From Gymnopus androsaceus JB14 (taxonomy: Eukaryota; Basidiomycota; Agaricomycetes; Agaricales; Omphalotaceae): a stretch of DNA of 59,747 nt. Below the pieces are notes generated by a model, which worked only from the letters and a program-made list of their open reading frames with translations, ran no database searches and had not been told where the DNA came from. The stretch spans positions 1-59,747 of the forward strand of contig ML769764.1 in assembly GCA_009733575.1 (NCBI GenBank). Direction: 5' to 3'. The translations under genes and the position numbers were made by a program. Shown one piece after another: positions 45,069-54,852 of the stretch. Position 1 is the first letter of the stretch. Each line of letters opens with the position of its first letter.

Positions 45069-46371
45069 CATGAAGTGCTGTACTGTACAGGAACACCAGT
45101 AGCTAATGGAATGCATAGTATGGTACAAGTACACTAATTAGAAAGAGAAACAGATAACAGATATGTGAAATAGAGGGAGAGGAGGGAGGGTGATGAAAAA
45201 ATGCGCAGATCCTGCTAGATCTGCTCGGATATCTGTTAGTACAATGTAGAAAGCTTATCAGGCATGATCTGCGCACCAAGAGCCCTGATATCTAGTGATC
45301 TAACAAGCAGGAAAGCGGAATGTGCACTGGATGTCTTTAGATCTGGCTAGATGTGTTGTGGGCTCTGTTCAGTGACAAGATCAAGGTAAAAAATGCGAAG
45401 CCATACCAGATCCTTGTATCTGAGATACTGTAAACTCGAAGCTAGTAGTCTGTACAGATGTAAGGATGTGCTGGGAAGTGATGTTAGAGCTATCAGAGCT
45501 GTGTAGAGCAGACGGTTAGCCTTACCCAACACTGAGAGAGATGATGGGGGAAAGGAAGCAAGGAGCACAAGGAATCAGGACGCCTCAGGGCATTCTCACA
45601 CAGGCCTCTGCTCGGAACTCCGGCACCTGGATGAGACTGAGGGCATCTGACCATGGCCCCATGACCTGGCTGATGAATGATATAACTCGAAAAAGCAAGT
45701 TCAGCATGTCCCTAGAATGGAACATAGCGTGCCAACCACAATAGCTATTAACAAGCTACTTGCGCACAAATGACCGTGACGGTACGCTGGAAATATGGAC
45801 TGAACACAGTAACGCTATAATCAACGGAAGGCATTGAATAAGAGCGAAATAACTAAGTTGCTCAGAATTTGGAGTTGAGCAAGTTGTGATACATTGCTGC
45901 GATGCACCATAGATACTGAAGATAGAAGCATGGTTGGTAAGCCAATATTGTAGAGCATATCGAACTCTACTCGTGGCCACGGAAAAAAACGGTCCACCTT
46001 TTTTGATACCACTCATGTACTTGGTTGTTTTACATTCTCATACTTGCATCATAAGCCCCATACTTTCTGAAGCTGTTTATCACCATCAATACAACATATT
46101 CACCCACTCAAAATTTTTTGTGATCTCCTTTCCAAAATGGACTGAAAATTGCAAGTTCAAATGCAAATGTGACCTGGACCATTTTTTTCCGTGGCTATGA
46201 GTATTTGCGTGCACTAGGGGTGGCAAAGAGGATATAGTGAAGTGCAGCAATTGTGTAAATGAATTCATGTGCGCTAAAAAGCAATGAATTGTGGATTACA
46301 ATTGCTGCAGAAGATCTGTTGTTTGCTGAGGCCTGCAGAAAAGCTCCCTACCTCTGGAATCCGCCTTCATG
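45069..46371 (-). mobile_element. R1 element copy C, inserted in Tnp2, carrying MITE-A
   Basis: CATGAAGTGCTGTACTG at 45069 to CCGCCTTCATG at 46371; 1303 bp, or 1069 bp without MITE-A copy 4 and its TA. Tnp2 coding sequence abuts both ends, which defines the R1 termini as CATGAAG/CTTCATG. Confidence 0.75.
45970..46201. mobile_element. MITE-A copy 4 (232 bp)
   Basis: CTCGTGGCCACGG ... CCGTGGCTATGAG between TA (45968-45969, 46202-46203). R1 copies A and B show the empty site, with one TA in AACTCTATTTGCGTGCAC (reverse complement near 3455 and 31218). Confidence 0.9.
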
Positions 46372-46892
46372 TCAAACAGTCCTGTATGGAAAGATCTGCA
46401 TACTTTCCTGCAGCAGAGCCAATATAACTTAGTCTTTGGTCTGTACATTGATTGGTTCCAAGCATATGGAAATAAGATATTCTTGATCCAATGGTTTTGA
46501 AGGTACAGGAATACCAGCAAAGAGTGTTCAAACTCACCGACATCCAGAAGGTGTACCTGTGTAGGTTTGCATAGTGCCTTATATTGCAGATCTGCCAGCT
46601 AGCCGGAAAGGAGCAGGGTTTGTGTCAATAAAGGGAAATCTACTTTGCTCTTTCTGCAAATGTCTCACAGCAGAGATTGAGATCCTTGATCTCAATAGAT
46701 GGGCCACTCGTACAGGTGCAGAGGTTTGACAACAGGCTCAGACATGGCTTGAAGAGGGGACAAAAAGTGGCCGTGAGGCACTAGTGACTAAAAATGGTGT
46801 TTGATGGACTTCATTGCATCGTCTCCCAGATTGGGATCCTGTAGGCTGTTTGCCACCACATTCTGGGTTTCATGCAGAATTGGCTAGAGGGT
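46372..46892 (+). pseudogene. CACTA Tnp2-type transposase, middle fragment
   Basis: Continues the fragment at 44490: SNSPVWKDLHTFLQQSQ, NLVFGLYIDWFQAYGNKIF, then LPASRKGAGF followed by LLCSFCKC (the CSFC cysteine pair after LPA-RK-AGF), TWLEEGTKSGREAL and LPDWDPVG. Stops and frame changes occur. It ends against a 145-bp piece of R1-associated sequence (46893-47040). The spacer 47041-47160 shows nothing. Confidence 0.65.
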
Positions 46893-47160
46893 GTACTTGT
46901 ACCATACTATGCATTCCATTAGCTACTGATGTTCCTGTACAGTACAGCACTTCATGATCCGCTTAATTTATGGACCTCTGGTCCGAGTTTTGGCTAACCT
47001 TATCATCTCCCTCTGAGTGAGAAAGGCAGAGGCTCAAAGGGTATCCTTCATATGCAGGCAGAAACTTGACTTATGCCAATAAAAGATGATAGAATTATAG
47101 GAGACCAATACTGAATACTCTATGGAGGAAAGAATGCATAATTGAAACTATTGAACAACA

Positions 47161-48354
47161 TTATTTGCCATCTTCATCACTATCACCAGTAATGTCCTCT
47201 TCATTGTCTTCATCATCTTCATCTTCATTTCTGTCCAGACACTCAAGCTCCTCCTCCATTGGAATATCGTATAGAGCCAAGACATCATTTTCATATTCTT
47301 CCATGAACTTCTTTGTGTTCAACTTCCTCCAGCGCCGAATGTCATCTGCACTCTGACAATGCTGTGGCAATGGCAAGGTGACACCATTGTTCATATACAT
47401 TGCACATTCACAAAGAGTAAGGACATTGTTATGGTACCAAGGAGAGAAATAGTTGATTGGTGCATTTCTGGGATGGTTGGTGTATGAGGGCGTATTGAAC
47501 TGAGGGTCAACAATGCGGGTGCGCTCCATTCTAGAGCTGATATTAGTTAAGTTCAAGAGAGAAAGAGAGACCATAGATCATACCATTGGGCTCCTTTGGA
47601 CTTTACACTCTGGTTCATCCTACAAATCTGATCCTCATGACAAAGAAATGCAGTAGTCAGATCAGATTGCTCAGGCTTTGCCTTTATGTGATACTGAACT
47701 ACACCAGGTGGAGCATTGGGATCAAGCTCATCATCAGAGTTAGCATCAGGCTTTTTTATCAGTCTTATAACAGGCATCACGGTAGCCTTGATCCTTCAAA
47801 TGCTGAACATGACTATCAGCAAGCTGCAAAAAAAGGAAATTAATGCATTAAATTTAATAAGGAATTAAAAGTGCACATTTTCACGGCATCAAGTGGTGTT
47901 GTGGCGTTCCACATCTGTAACTGCAGCTCCAGGATGTTTCATCTCCCTGCAGGCCTTCTTCAGCATGTGACTGAAGATGTAGCATTGGTAAAGCTTGGAA
48001 AGGAGTATATGATCTTCAGCAAAAGAGATGTTGGCATTCATCTTGGTATATACAAAAGAAGTAAGAAGTTGGCGGAAAGTAGTGACTGCAATGCGCTCAT
48101 GAAGAACATTATATGGAGAGTTAGGAGTTCCCAGGACATCTGGTGCCCATCGAGTGAGGCCAGCATTGGCAACTGCCATAAACATTGAGACCAAAGAATG
48201 GCTCCTCAATTTGCCTTGCCCAATGTGCAAACCTATGAGCAGTACACCTGACCTCGTCAGCTTTAGCAATTGCCTCCAAAGAAGCTGGTATAGCTTTAGC
48301 AATGAGGCATCAATGTGAGCTCCAATATCGGCTTTGTTACTAGATTTGAAGCGC
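47161..48354 (-). pseudogene. Multicopy Agaricomycete gene, copy 1 (cut by the gap)
   Basis: Same gene as 51484-52963, truncated at its 5' side by the N gap. Single-base insertions relative to copy 2 (for example after 47772 and near 48205) shift the frame; they lie near a contig end and may be sequencing errors. Confidence 0.7.
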
Positions 48355-48379
48355 NNNNNNNNNNNNNNNNNNNNNNNNN
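48355..48379. other. Assembly gap, 25 N
   Basis: Run of 25 N joining two contigs whose ends are the same 4.27-kb sequence. Gap size is nominal. Confidence 1.
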
Positions 48380-48403
48380 CAGTATACTATATAAATAGTA
48401 TCA

Positions 48404-51400
48404 TAATTTTCTCACCACATAGCATTGACATGTGAATCGGCAAGAGCTGGCCCAACTGGCCTAAGAAAGATAATCAGTCTCGTCATCTAAGTACTCAACT
48501 CTTGTCCAGTTCTCATTCATTCCTCATTCCTCATTCCCTCATGGTAATACTCATGGTAATACTCATGGCCACGGAAAAAAATGGTCACCTTTTTTGATAC
48601 CATCATGTACTTGGTCGATTGACATTCTCATGCTTGTGTTATAAGGCCCAATACTTTCTGAGGATGTTTACCACCATCAATACAACATATTCACCATACT
48701 CAGAATTTTTTGTGATCTCCTTTCCAAAATGCCACTGAAAATTGCAAGTTCAAATGCAAATTGTGACCTGGACCGTTTTTTTCCGTGGCTACGAGTAGCC
48801 TGTAAAACTGACCAGTTCCAATATCAACCACAGAGATAGACCTTCCAACTTCCCTTATCATTCAGCTCTGCTGTACACTGGTGGTTTGGCTCAATGTTAA
48901 AGCTGGTGTCAGCCATGATATTTCCAACAAAATCCTGCGGTCACTGCAGTTCATCATTTTCACAATCCTCCAACTTATCACAGTTGGAATACAATCATCT
49001 CTTGGCATTCATATTGCTTTCCCCAAAATCAAAATTCCTGGTGATGTGCGCATAGCCTACAAGTATAGCCTTTGGCAGTAGTGAGAAACTGAAAATTATA
49101 TGCACTGCTTGTTGTCCAACTTGCTATACCATGTATCCTCAGCCCATTCCATGGTGTTGCAAGTGGAAGGAGTCTATCTGAGCAAAGCCTTGTAATACCG
49201 AACTTTGGCGTAAACAACAATTTGGAAAGACCATGAAATGGGTACCAAAGACACTCTATAACACCCAATGTCTTGACTCATGGCTGCACTTCTTCCTTTC
49301 ACGGCGGATTATTGTAGAAGCACTGGATACTACATTTTTCCATACTCCTGCTGCATTTGGTGCAGATATGCCATGATATTCATTTCATGAAGTGCTGTAC
49401 TGTACAGGAACACCAGTAGCTAATGGATGCATAGGTATGGTACAAGTACACTAATTAGAAAGAGAAAACAGATAACAGATATGGTGAAATAGAGGAGGAG
49501 GAGGGAGGGTGATGAAAAAATGCGCAGATCCTGCTAGATCTGCTCGGATATCTGTTAGTACAATGTAGAAAGCTTATCAGGCATGATCTGCGCACCAAGA
49601 GCCCTGATATCTAGTGATCTAACAAGGCAGGAAAGCGGAATGTGCACTGGATGTCTTTAGATCTGGCTAGATGTGTTGTGGGCTCTGTTCAGTGACAAGA
49701 TCAAGGTAAAAAATGCCGAAGCCATACCAGATCCTTGTATCTGAGATACTGTAAACTCGAAGCTAGTAGTCTGTACAGATGTAAGGATGTGCTGGAAGTG
49801 ATGTTAGAGCTATCAGAGCTGTGTAGAGCAGACGGTTAGCCCTTACCCAACACTGAGAGAGATGATGGGGGAAAGGAAGCAAGGAGCACAAGGAATCAGG
49901 ACGCCTCAGGGCATTCTCACACAGGCCTCTGCTCGGAACTCCGGCACCTGGATGAGACTGGAGGGCATCTGACCATGGCCCCATGACCTGGCTGATGAAT
50001 GATATAACTCGAAAAAGCAAGTTCAGCATGTCCCTAGAATGGAACATAGCGTGCCAACCACAATAGCTATTAACAAGCTACTTGCGCACAAATGACCGTG
50101 ACGGTACGCTGGAAATATGGACTGAACACAGTAACGCTATAATCAACGGAAGGCATTGAATAAGAGCGAAATAACTAAGTTGCTCAGGAATTTGGAGTTG
50201 AGCAAGTTGTGATACATTGCTGCGATGCACCATAGATACTGAAGATAGAAGCATGGTTGGTAAGCCAATATTGTAGAGCATATCGAACTCTACTCGTGGC
50301 CACGGAAAAAAACGGTCCACCTTTTTTGATACCACTCATGTACTTGGTTGTTTTACATTCTCATACTTGCATCATAAGCCCCATACTTTCTGAAGCTGTT
50401 TATCACCATCAATACAACATATTCACCCACTCAAAATTTTTTGTGATCTCCTTTCCAAAATGGACTGAAAATTGCAAGTTCAAATGCAAATGTGACCTGG
50501 ACCATTTTTTTCCGTGGCTATGAGTATTTGCGTGCACTAGGGGTGGCAAAGAGGATATAGTGAAGTGCAGCAATTGTGTAAATGAATTCATGTGCGCTAA
50601 AAAGCAATGAATTGTGGATTACAATTGCTGCAGAAGATCTGTTGTTTGCTGAGGCCTGCAGAAAAGCTCCCTACCTCTGGAATCCGCCTTCATGTCAAAC
50701 AGTCCTGTATGGAAAGATCTGCATACTTTCCTGCAGCAGAGCCAATATAACTTAGTCTTTGGTCTGTACATTGATTGGTTCCAAGCATATGGAAATAAGA
50801 TATTCTTGATCCAATGGTTTTGAAGGTACAGGAATACCAGCAAAGAGTGTTCAAACTCACCGACATCCAGAAGGTGTACCTGTGTAGGTTTGCATAGTGC
50901 CTTATATTGCAGATCTGCCAGCTAGCCGGAAAGGAGCAGGGTTTGTGTCAATAAAGGGAAATCTACTTTGCTCTTTCTGCAAATGTCTCACAGCAGAGAT
51001 TGAGATCCTTGATCTCAATAGATGGGCCACTCGTACAGGTGCAGAGGTTTGACAACAGGCTCAGACATGGCTTGAAGAGGGGACAAAAAGTGGCCGTGAG
51101 GCACTAGTGACTAAAAATGGTGTTTGATGGACTTCATTGCATCGTCTCCCAGATTGGGATCCTGTAGGCTGTTTGCCACCACATTCTGGGTTTCATGCAG
51201 AATTGGCTAGAGGGTGTACTTGTACCATACTATGCATTCCATTAGCTACTGATGTTCCTGTACAGTACAGCACTTCATGATCCGCTTAATTTATGGACCT
51301 CTGGTCCGAGTTTTGGCTAACCTTATCATCTCCCTCTGAGTGAGAAAGGCAGAGGCTCAAAGGGTATCCTTCATATGCAGGCAGAAACTTGACTTATGCC

Positions 51401-52675
51401 AATAAAAGATGATAGAATTATAGGAGACCAATACTGAATACTCTATGGAGGAAAGAATGCATAATTGAAACTATTGAACAACATTATTTGCCATCTTCAT
51501 CACTATCACCAGTAATGTCCTCTTCATTGTCTTCATCATCTTCATCTTCATTTCTGTCCAGACACTCAAGCTCCTCCTCCATTGGAATATCGTATAGAGC
51601 CAAGACATCATTTTCATATTCTTCCATGAACTTCTTTGTGTTCAACTTCCTCCAGCGCCGAATGTCATCTGCACTCTGACAATGCTGTGGCAATGGCAAG
51701 GTGACACCATTGTTCATATACATTGCACATTCACAAAGAGTAAGGACATTGTTATGGTACCAAGGAGAGAAATAGTTGATTGGTGCATTTCTGGGATGGT
51801 TGGTGTATGAGGGCGTATTGAACTGAGGGTCAACAATGCGGGTGCGCTCCATTCTAGAGCTGATATTAGTTAAGTTCAAGAGAGAAAGAGAGACCATAGA
51901 TCATACCATTGGGCTCCTTTGGACTTTACACTCTGGTTCATCCTACAAATCTGATCCTCATGACAAAGAAATGCAGTAGTCAGATCAGATTGCTCAGGCT
52001 TTGCCTTTATGTGATACTGAACTACACCAGGTGGAGCATTGGGATCAAGCTCATCATCAGAGTTAGCATCAGGCTTTTTTATCAGTCTTATAACAGCATC
52101 ACGGTAGCCTTGATCCTTCAAATGCTGAACATGACTATCAGCAAGCTGCAAAAAAAGGAAATTAATGCATTAAATTTAATAAGGAATAAAAGTGCACATT
52201 TTCACGGCATCAAGTGGTGTTGTGGCGTTCCACATCTGTAACTGCAGCTCCAGGATGTTTCATCTCCCTGCAGGCCTTCTTCAGCATGTGACTGAAGATG
52301 TAGCATTGGTAAAGCTTGGAAAGGAGTATATGATCTTCAGCAAAAGAGATGTTGGCATTCATCTTGGTATATACAAAAGAAGTAAGAAGTTGGCGGAAAG
52401 TAGTGACTGCAATGCGCTCATGAAGAACATTATATGGAGAGTTAGGAGTTCCCAGGACATCTGGTGCCCATCGAGTGAGGCCAGCATTGGCAACTGCCAT
52501 AAACATTGAGACCAAGAATGGCTCCTCAATTTGCCTTGCCCAATGTGCAAACCTATGAGCAGTACACCTGACCTCGTCAGCTTTAGCAATTGCCTCCAAA
52601 GAAGCTGGTATAGCTTTAGCAATGAGGGCATCAATGTGAGCTCCAATATCGGCTTTGTTACTAGATTTGAAGCGC
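48404..52675. repeat. 4.27-kb duplicated segment, copy 2 (contig start)
   Basis: Repeats 44091-48354 in the same order and strand: MITE-A (48562-48795), Tnp2 N-terminal fragment (about 48806-49385), R1 copy D (49386-50694) with MITE-A (50293-50524), Tnp2 middle fragment (50695-51215) and most of the gene at 51484-52963. Its first 1.8 kb has about a dozen homopolymer-type single-base indels against copy 1; from about 50200 to 52080 the two are practically identical. Confidence 0.9.
49386..50694 (-). mobile_element. R1 element copy D with MITE-A (probable assembly duplicate of copy C)
   Basis: Same structure and insertion as 45069-46371, including MITE-A at 50293-50524 in the same TA. An independent second insertion at the same base is implausible. 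Confidence 0.75.
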
Positions 52676-52963
52676 TCATTGAATGAGTTCTTGAGATTGA
52701 GATCAGGACCTAGTGGGACATCCTCTTGTGAGAGTGACATCCACATAATGCGGATATGGACATGAAATGCATTCTGAAAGAAAAAGCATAACAAAATGAG
52801 TTGAAAAAAAAGGGATAGGATACGTATTACACACCTGGACTCCTTTTGCATTGTCTGGTACATCCTGCTTCATTAGATGGAACCCAGCCTTCTTTTTCTT
52901 GGGCAGAGAATCAGGAGGAAAATTGGTGGATGGTGCATTTCGAGTCCTCTTTGATCTCCGAGA
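51484..52963 (-). pseudogene. Multicopy Agaricomycete gene of unknown function, one nonsense codon
   Basis: Minus-strand exons: 52963-52835 (RRSKRTRNAPSTNF, KKKKAGFHLMKQDVPDNAKG), 52773-52198, 52145-51907 and 51859-51484. Introns are 52774-52834, 52146-52197 and 51860-51906 (61, 52 and 47 bp), all GT...AG. Exon 2 has HVHIRIMWMSLSQEDVPLGP, FAHWARQIEEPFLVSMFMAVANAG and the SHMLKKACREMKHPGAAVTDVERHNT block. Exon 3 has HVQHLKDQGYRDAVIRLIKKP with an acidic SDDELDPN; the C-terminus is a long Asp/Glu tract. An in-frame TGA after ERHNTT (about 52207-52209) stops translation where Trp is likely. Apart from that the gene is complete. The 5' end lies about 60 bp from MITE-A copy 5. Nuclear function is suggested only by the basic and acidic stretches. 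Confidence 0.6.
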
Positions 52964-53024
52964 TGAATGTTGATTGCATCAGCCTTGTTTGCCAGTAGTG
53001 GGAGGAGAAGTCTGAGCAGATGTA

Positions 53025-53255
53025 CCCGTGGCCACAGAAAAAAACAGTCCACCTTTTTGATACCACTCATGTACTTAGTTGTTCTACATTCTCATACTTG
53101 CATTATAAGCCCCATACTTTCTGAGGATGTTTATCACCATCAATACAACATATTCACCTACTCAGAATTTTTTGTGATCTCCTTTCCAAAATACACTGAA
53201 GATTGCAAGTTCAAATGCAAATGTGACCCGGACCATTTTTTTCCGTGGCTACAAG
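53025..53255. mobile_element. MITE-A copy 5 (231 bp)
   Basis: CCCGTGGCCACAG ... CCGTGGCTACAAG, flanked by TA (53023-53024, 53256-53257). The most diverged ends of the five. It sits just 5' of the minus-strand gene at 51484-52963 and may have displaced its promoter. Confidence 0.85.
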
Positions 53256-53418
53256 TATATGTGACATAGGATAACCATACTTATATAGAAGTACCCCAAC
53301 CATATTTATGCAGCAGTACCATAACAATATTGATATGGTAGTAGTGTATGAATATGGTCATGATGATACTATTACAGTAACATATAATCATGACAGGGTA
53401 ATCTTGTACTACTACAAG

Positions 53419-53775
53419 CATCAGCGAAAAGGGGTTAAACCTATGATGACCTAGGGAACCTAGGCTACCCTGGTCACCCTGGTCACCCTGGTCACCTTGG
53501 GTCTTCCAGGCTACCCCAGGCTACCTTAGGCTACCTCAGGTTACCTCAGGTTCCTCAGGTCAGCTCAGGTTTACTCAGGTTTACTCAGGTTACCTCAAAT
53601 TCCCAAAGTTTATCCCTAAATCCTAGGCAACCTAGGTGACCTCAAAGAAACTGAGGCAGGCTAGGCAACCTAGGTGGCCTAGGAGACCTAGGTATCCTTA
53701 GGTTCCCTTAAGTCTCTTTAGGTCATTGTGGGTCAACCTAAAGTCAGCCCTGGGCCCAGACCATTTTTCCTGATG
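53419..53775. mobile_element. CATCAG-type element, 357 bp, CCTAGG-rich core
   Basis: Opens CATCAGCGAAAA and closes GGGCCCAGACCATTTTTCCTGATG. The core is made of short direct repeats: CCTGGTCACC three times, CCAGGCTACC-type units, then CTCAGGTTACC/TTTACTCAGG units and CCTAGGTGACC-type units. Same outer ends as 3755-4141 but without the long symmetric arms. No clear target duplication (flanks AAG / AAC). Confidence 0.6.
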
Positions 53776-54110
53776 AACCAGCTATTCATGGATTTCAGAA
53801 AAATTCACAATAGAAGATAACAGAAAATATGCCAAAACCTCGAGAATAAATTTACTCTACTTCTTGATCTTTGAGAGGTAATACATGATTGAACAGTTGG
53901 TCAGAAGCAGTAATGATATTGGAACCATATTCATGTGGCTGGTCCATAACCATACTTATATGGCAGTATCATAACTGTATTTGTAATGTATACACACACA
54001 GGATTTAGAAAAAAATCCATTGAGAGATATACACCCTGAAATATTTTGACAAGCCACAGATGGCATATCACTGCTCACATGATATTTCCCATGTTTATCT
54101 GGTGTCACTG
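53776..54110. other. AT-rich spacer with stray minisatellite-like units
   Basis: Contains AACCATACTTATATGGCAGTA (about 53947-53970), similar to units of the 25-bp array that follows and to 53268-53345 before the CATCAG element. No gene seen. Confidence 0.4.
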
Positions 54111-54114
54111 TATG

Positions 54115-54405
54115 GTGCCACCCTAGCCATATTCATATGGTGCCACTGTACCAATATTAATCCAGTGCCACCCTAATCGGATTTATATGGTGCCACCCTA
54201 ACCATATTCATTTAGTGCCAATGTAGCAATATTTATACAGTGCCACCCTAACTGTATTCAGATGATGCCACTGTAACAATATTTATACAGTGCCACTGTA
54301 ACCATACTAGTGCCACCATAATAACATTTACATGGTGCCACCCTAACCATAGTCATACAGTGCCACTGAATATACTGATACAGTGCCACCATAACCATAT
54401 ATGGT
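54115..54405. repeat. 25-bp minisatellite, about 12 units
   Basis: Units of the form GTGCCACCCTAACCATATTCATATG, alternating CCACCCTAA and CCACTGTAA variants, mostly exactly 25 bp. Two shortened units (20 and 23 bp) lie in the right third. Confidence 0.85.
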
Positions 54406-54852
54406 ATGGTGTATATCCCTACCCCTGCTGCTGTTTTATGAGAAATGATTGATTTTTTGTGATTATTATCCATTATTGGGTCTTCTTTGCCAAAGATCCA
54501 GGGTCATGTGATTGCAATACACCCTCCGAATATTTTCCATATTTTTTGTGGTTTTTCCAGGATATTTCCGGGATTTATAACACCTGTACAGCCCCAAGTA
54601 CAGTATATACATAAGCTGGTACCCCGTCGGTACCTTGCTATGTAGATAAGGTGTTTAGAGTAAGGTACCCTATAACAAATAAATACACTAAACTAGAGGA
54701 ACTTTAGGCAGTATTTCATCATAGATAACCCCTGGTCACCTCGGTGACACCTCGTGACCCTCTGATCTCACCGTCGGGCGTCATTCGGGGGGCGCGTACA
54801 TAGCATTTAGTGTGTAGACAAAAATCACAGTACATGGTAGGATACAGAGGTA
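54406..54852. other. 3' flank of the KDZ gene
   Basis: No ORF. Includes the short palindrome GGTACCCCGTCGGTACC (about 54618-54634), a second GGTACC at 54664, and a GC-rich stretch near 54770-54800. The end of the KDZ element should lie here or further left, but I could not identify terminal repeats. Confidence 0.35.

Larger units (their letters stand above)
44091..48354. repeat. 4.27-kb duplicated segment, copy 1 (contig end)
   Basis: Matches 48404-52675 throughout, differing essentially only by single-base insertions or deletions that cluster at the start of copy 2 and the end of copy 1. See the finding on the gap: this is probably the same genomic segment assembled twice. Confidence 0.9.

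Noticed and set aside
47165..47356. Serine-rich plus-strand frame (also 51488-51679)
   Set aside because: It is the antisense shadow of the Asp/Glu-rich C-terminus of the minus-strand gene.
44091..52675. True recent tandem duplication of 4.27 kb
   Set aside because: Difference pattern (homopolymer indels at contig ends only), the N gap between the copies and the AT microsatellite break point favour an assembly overlap.
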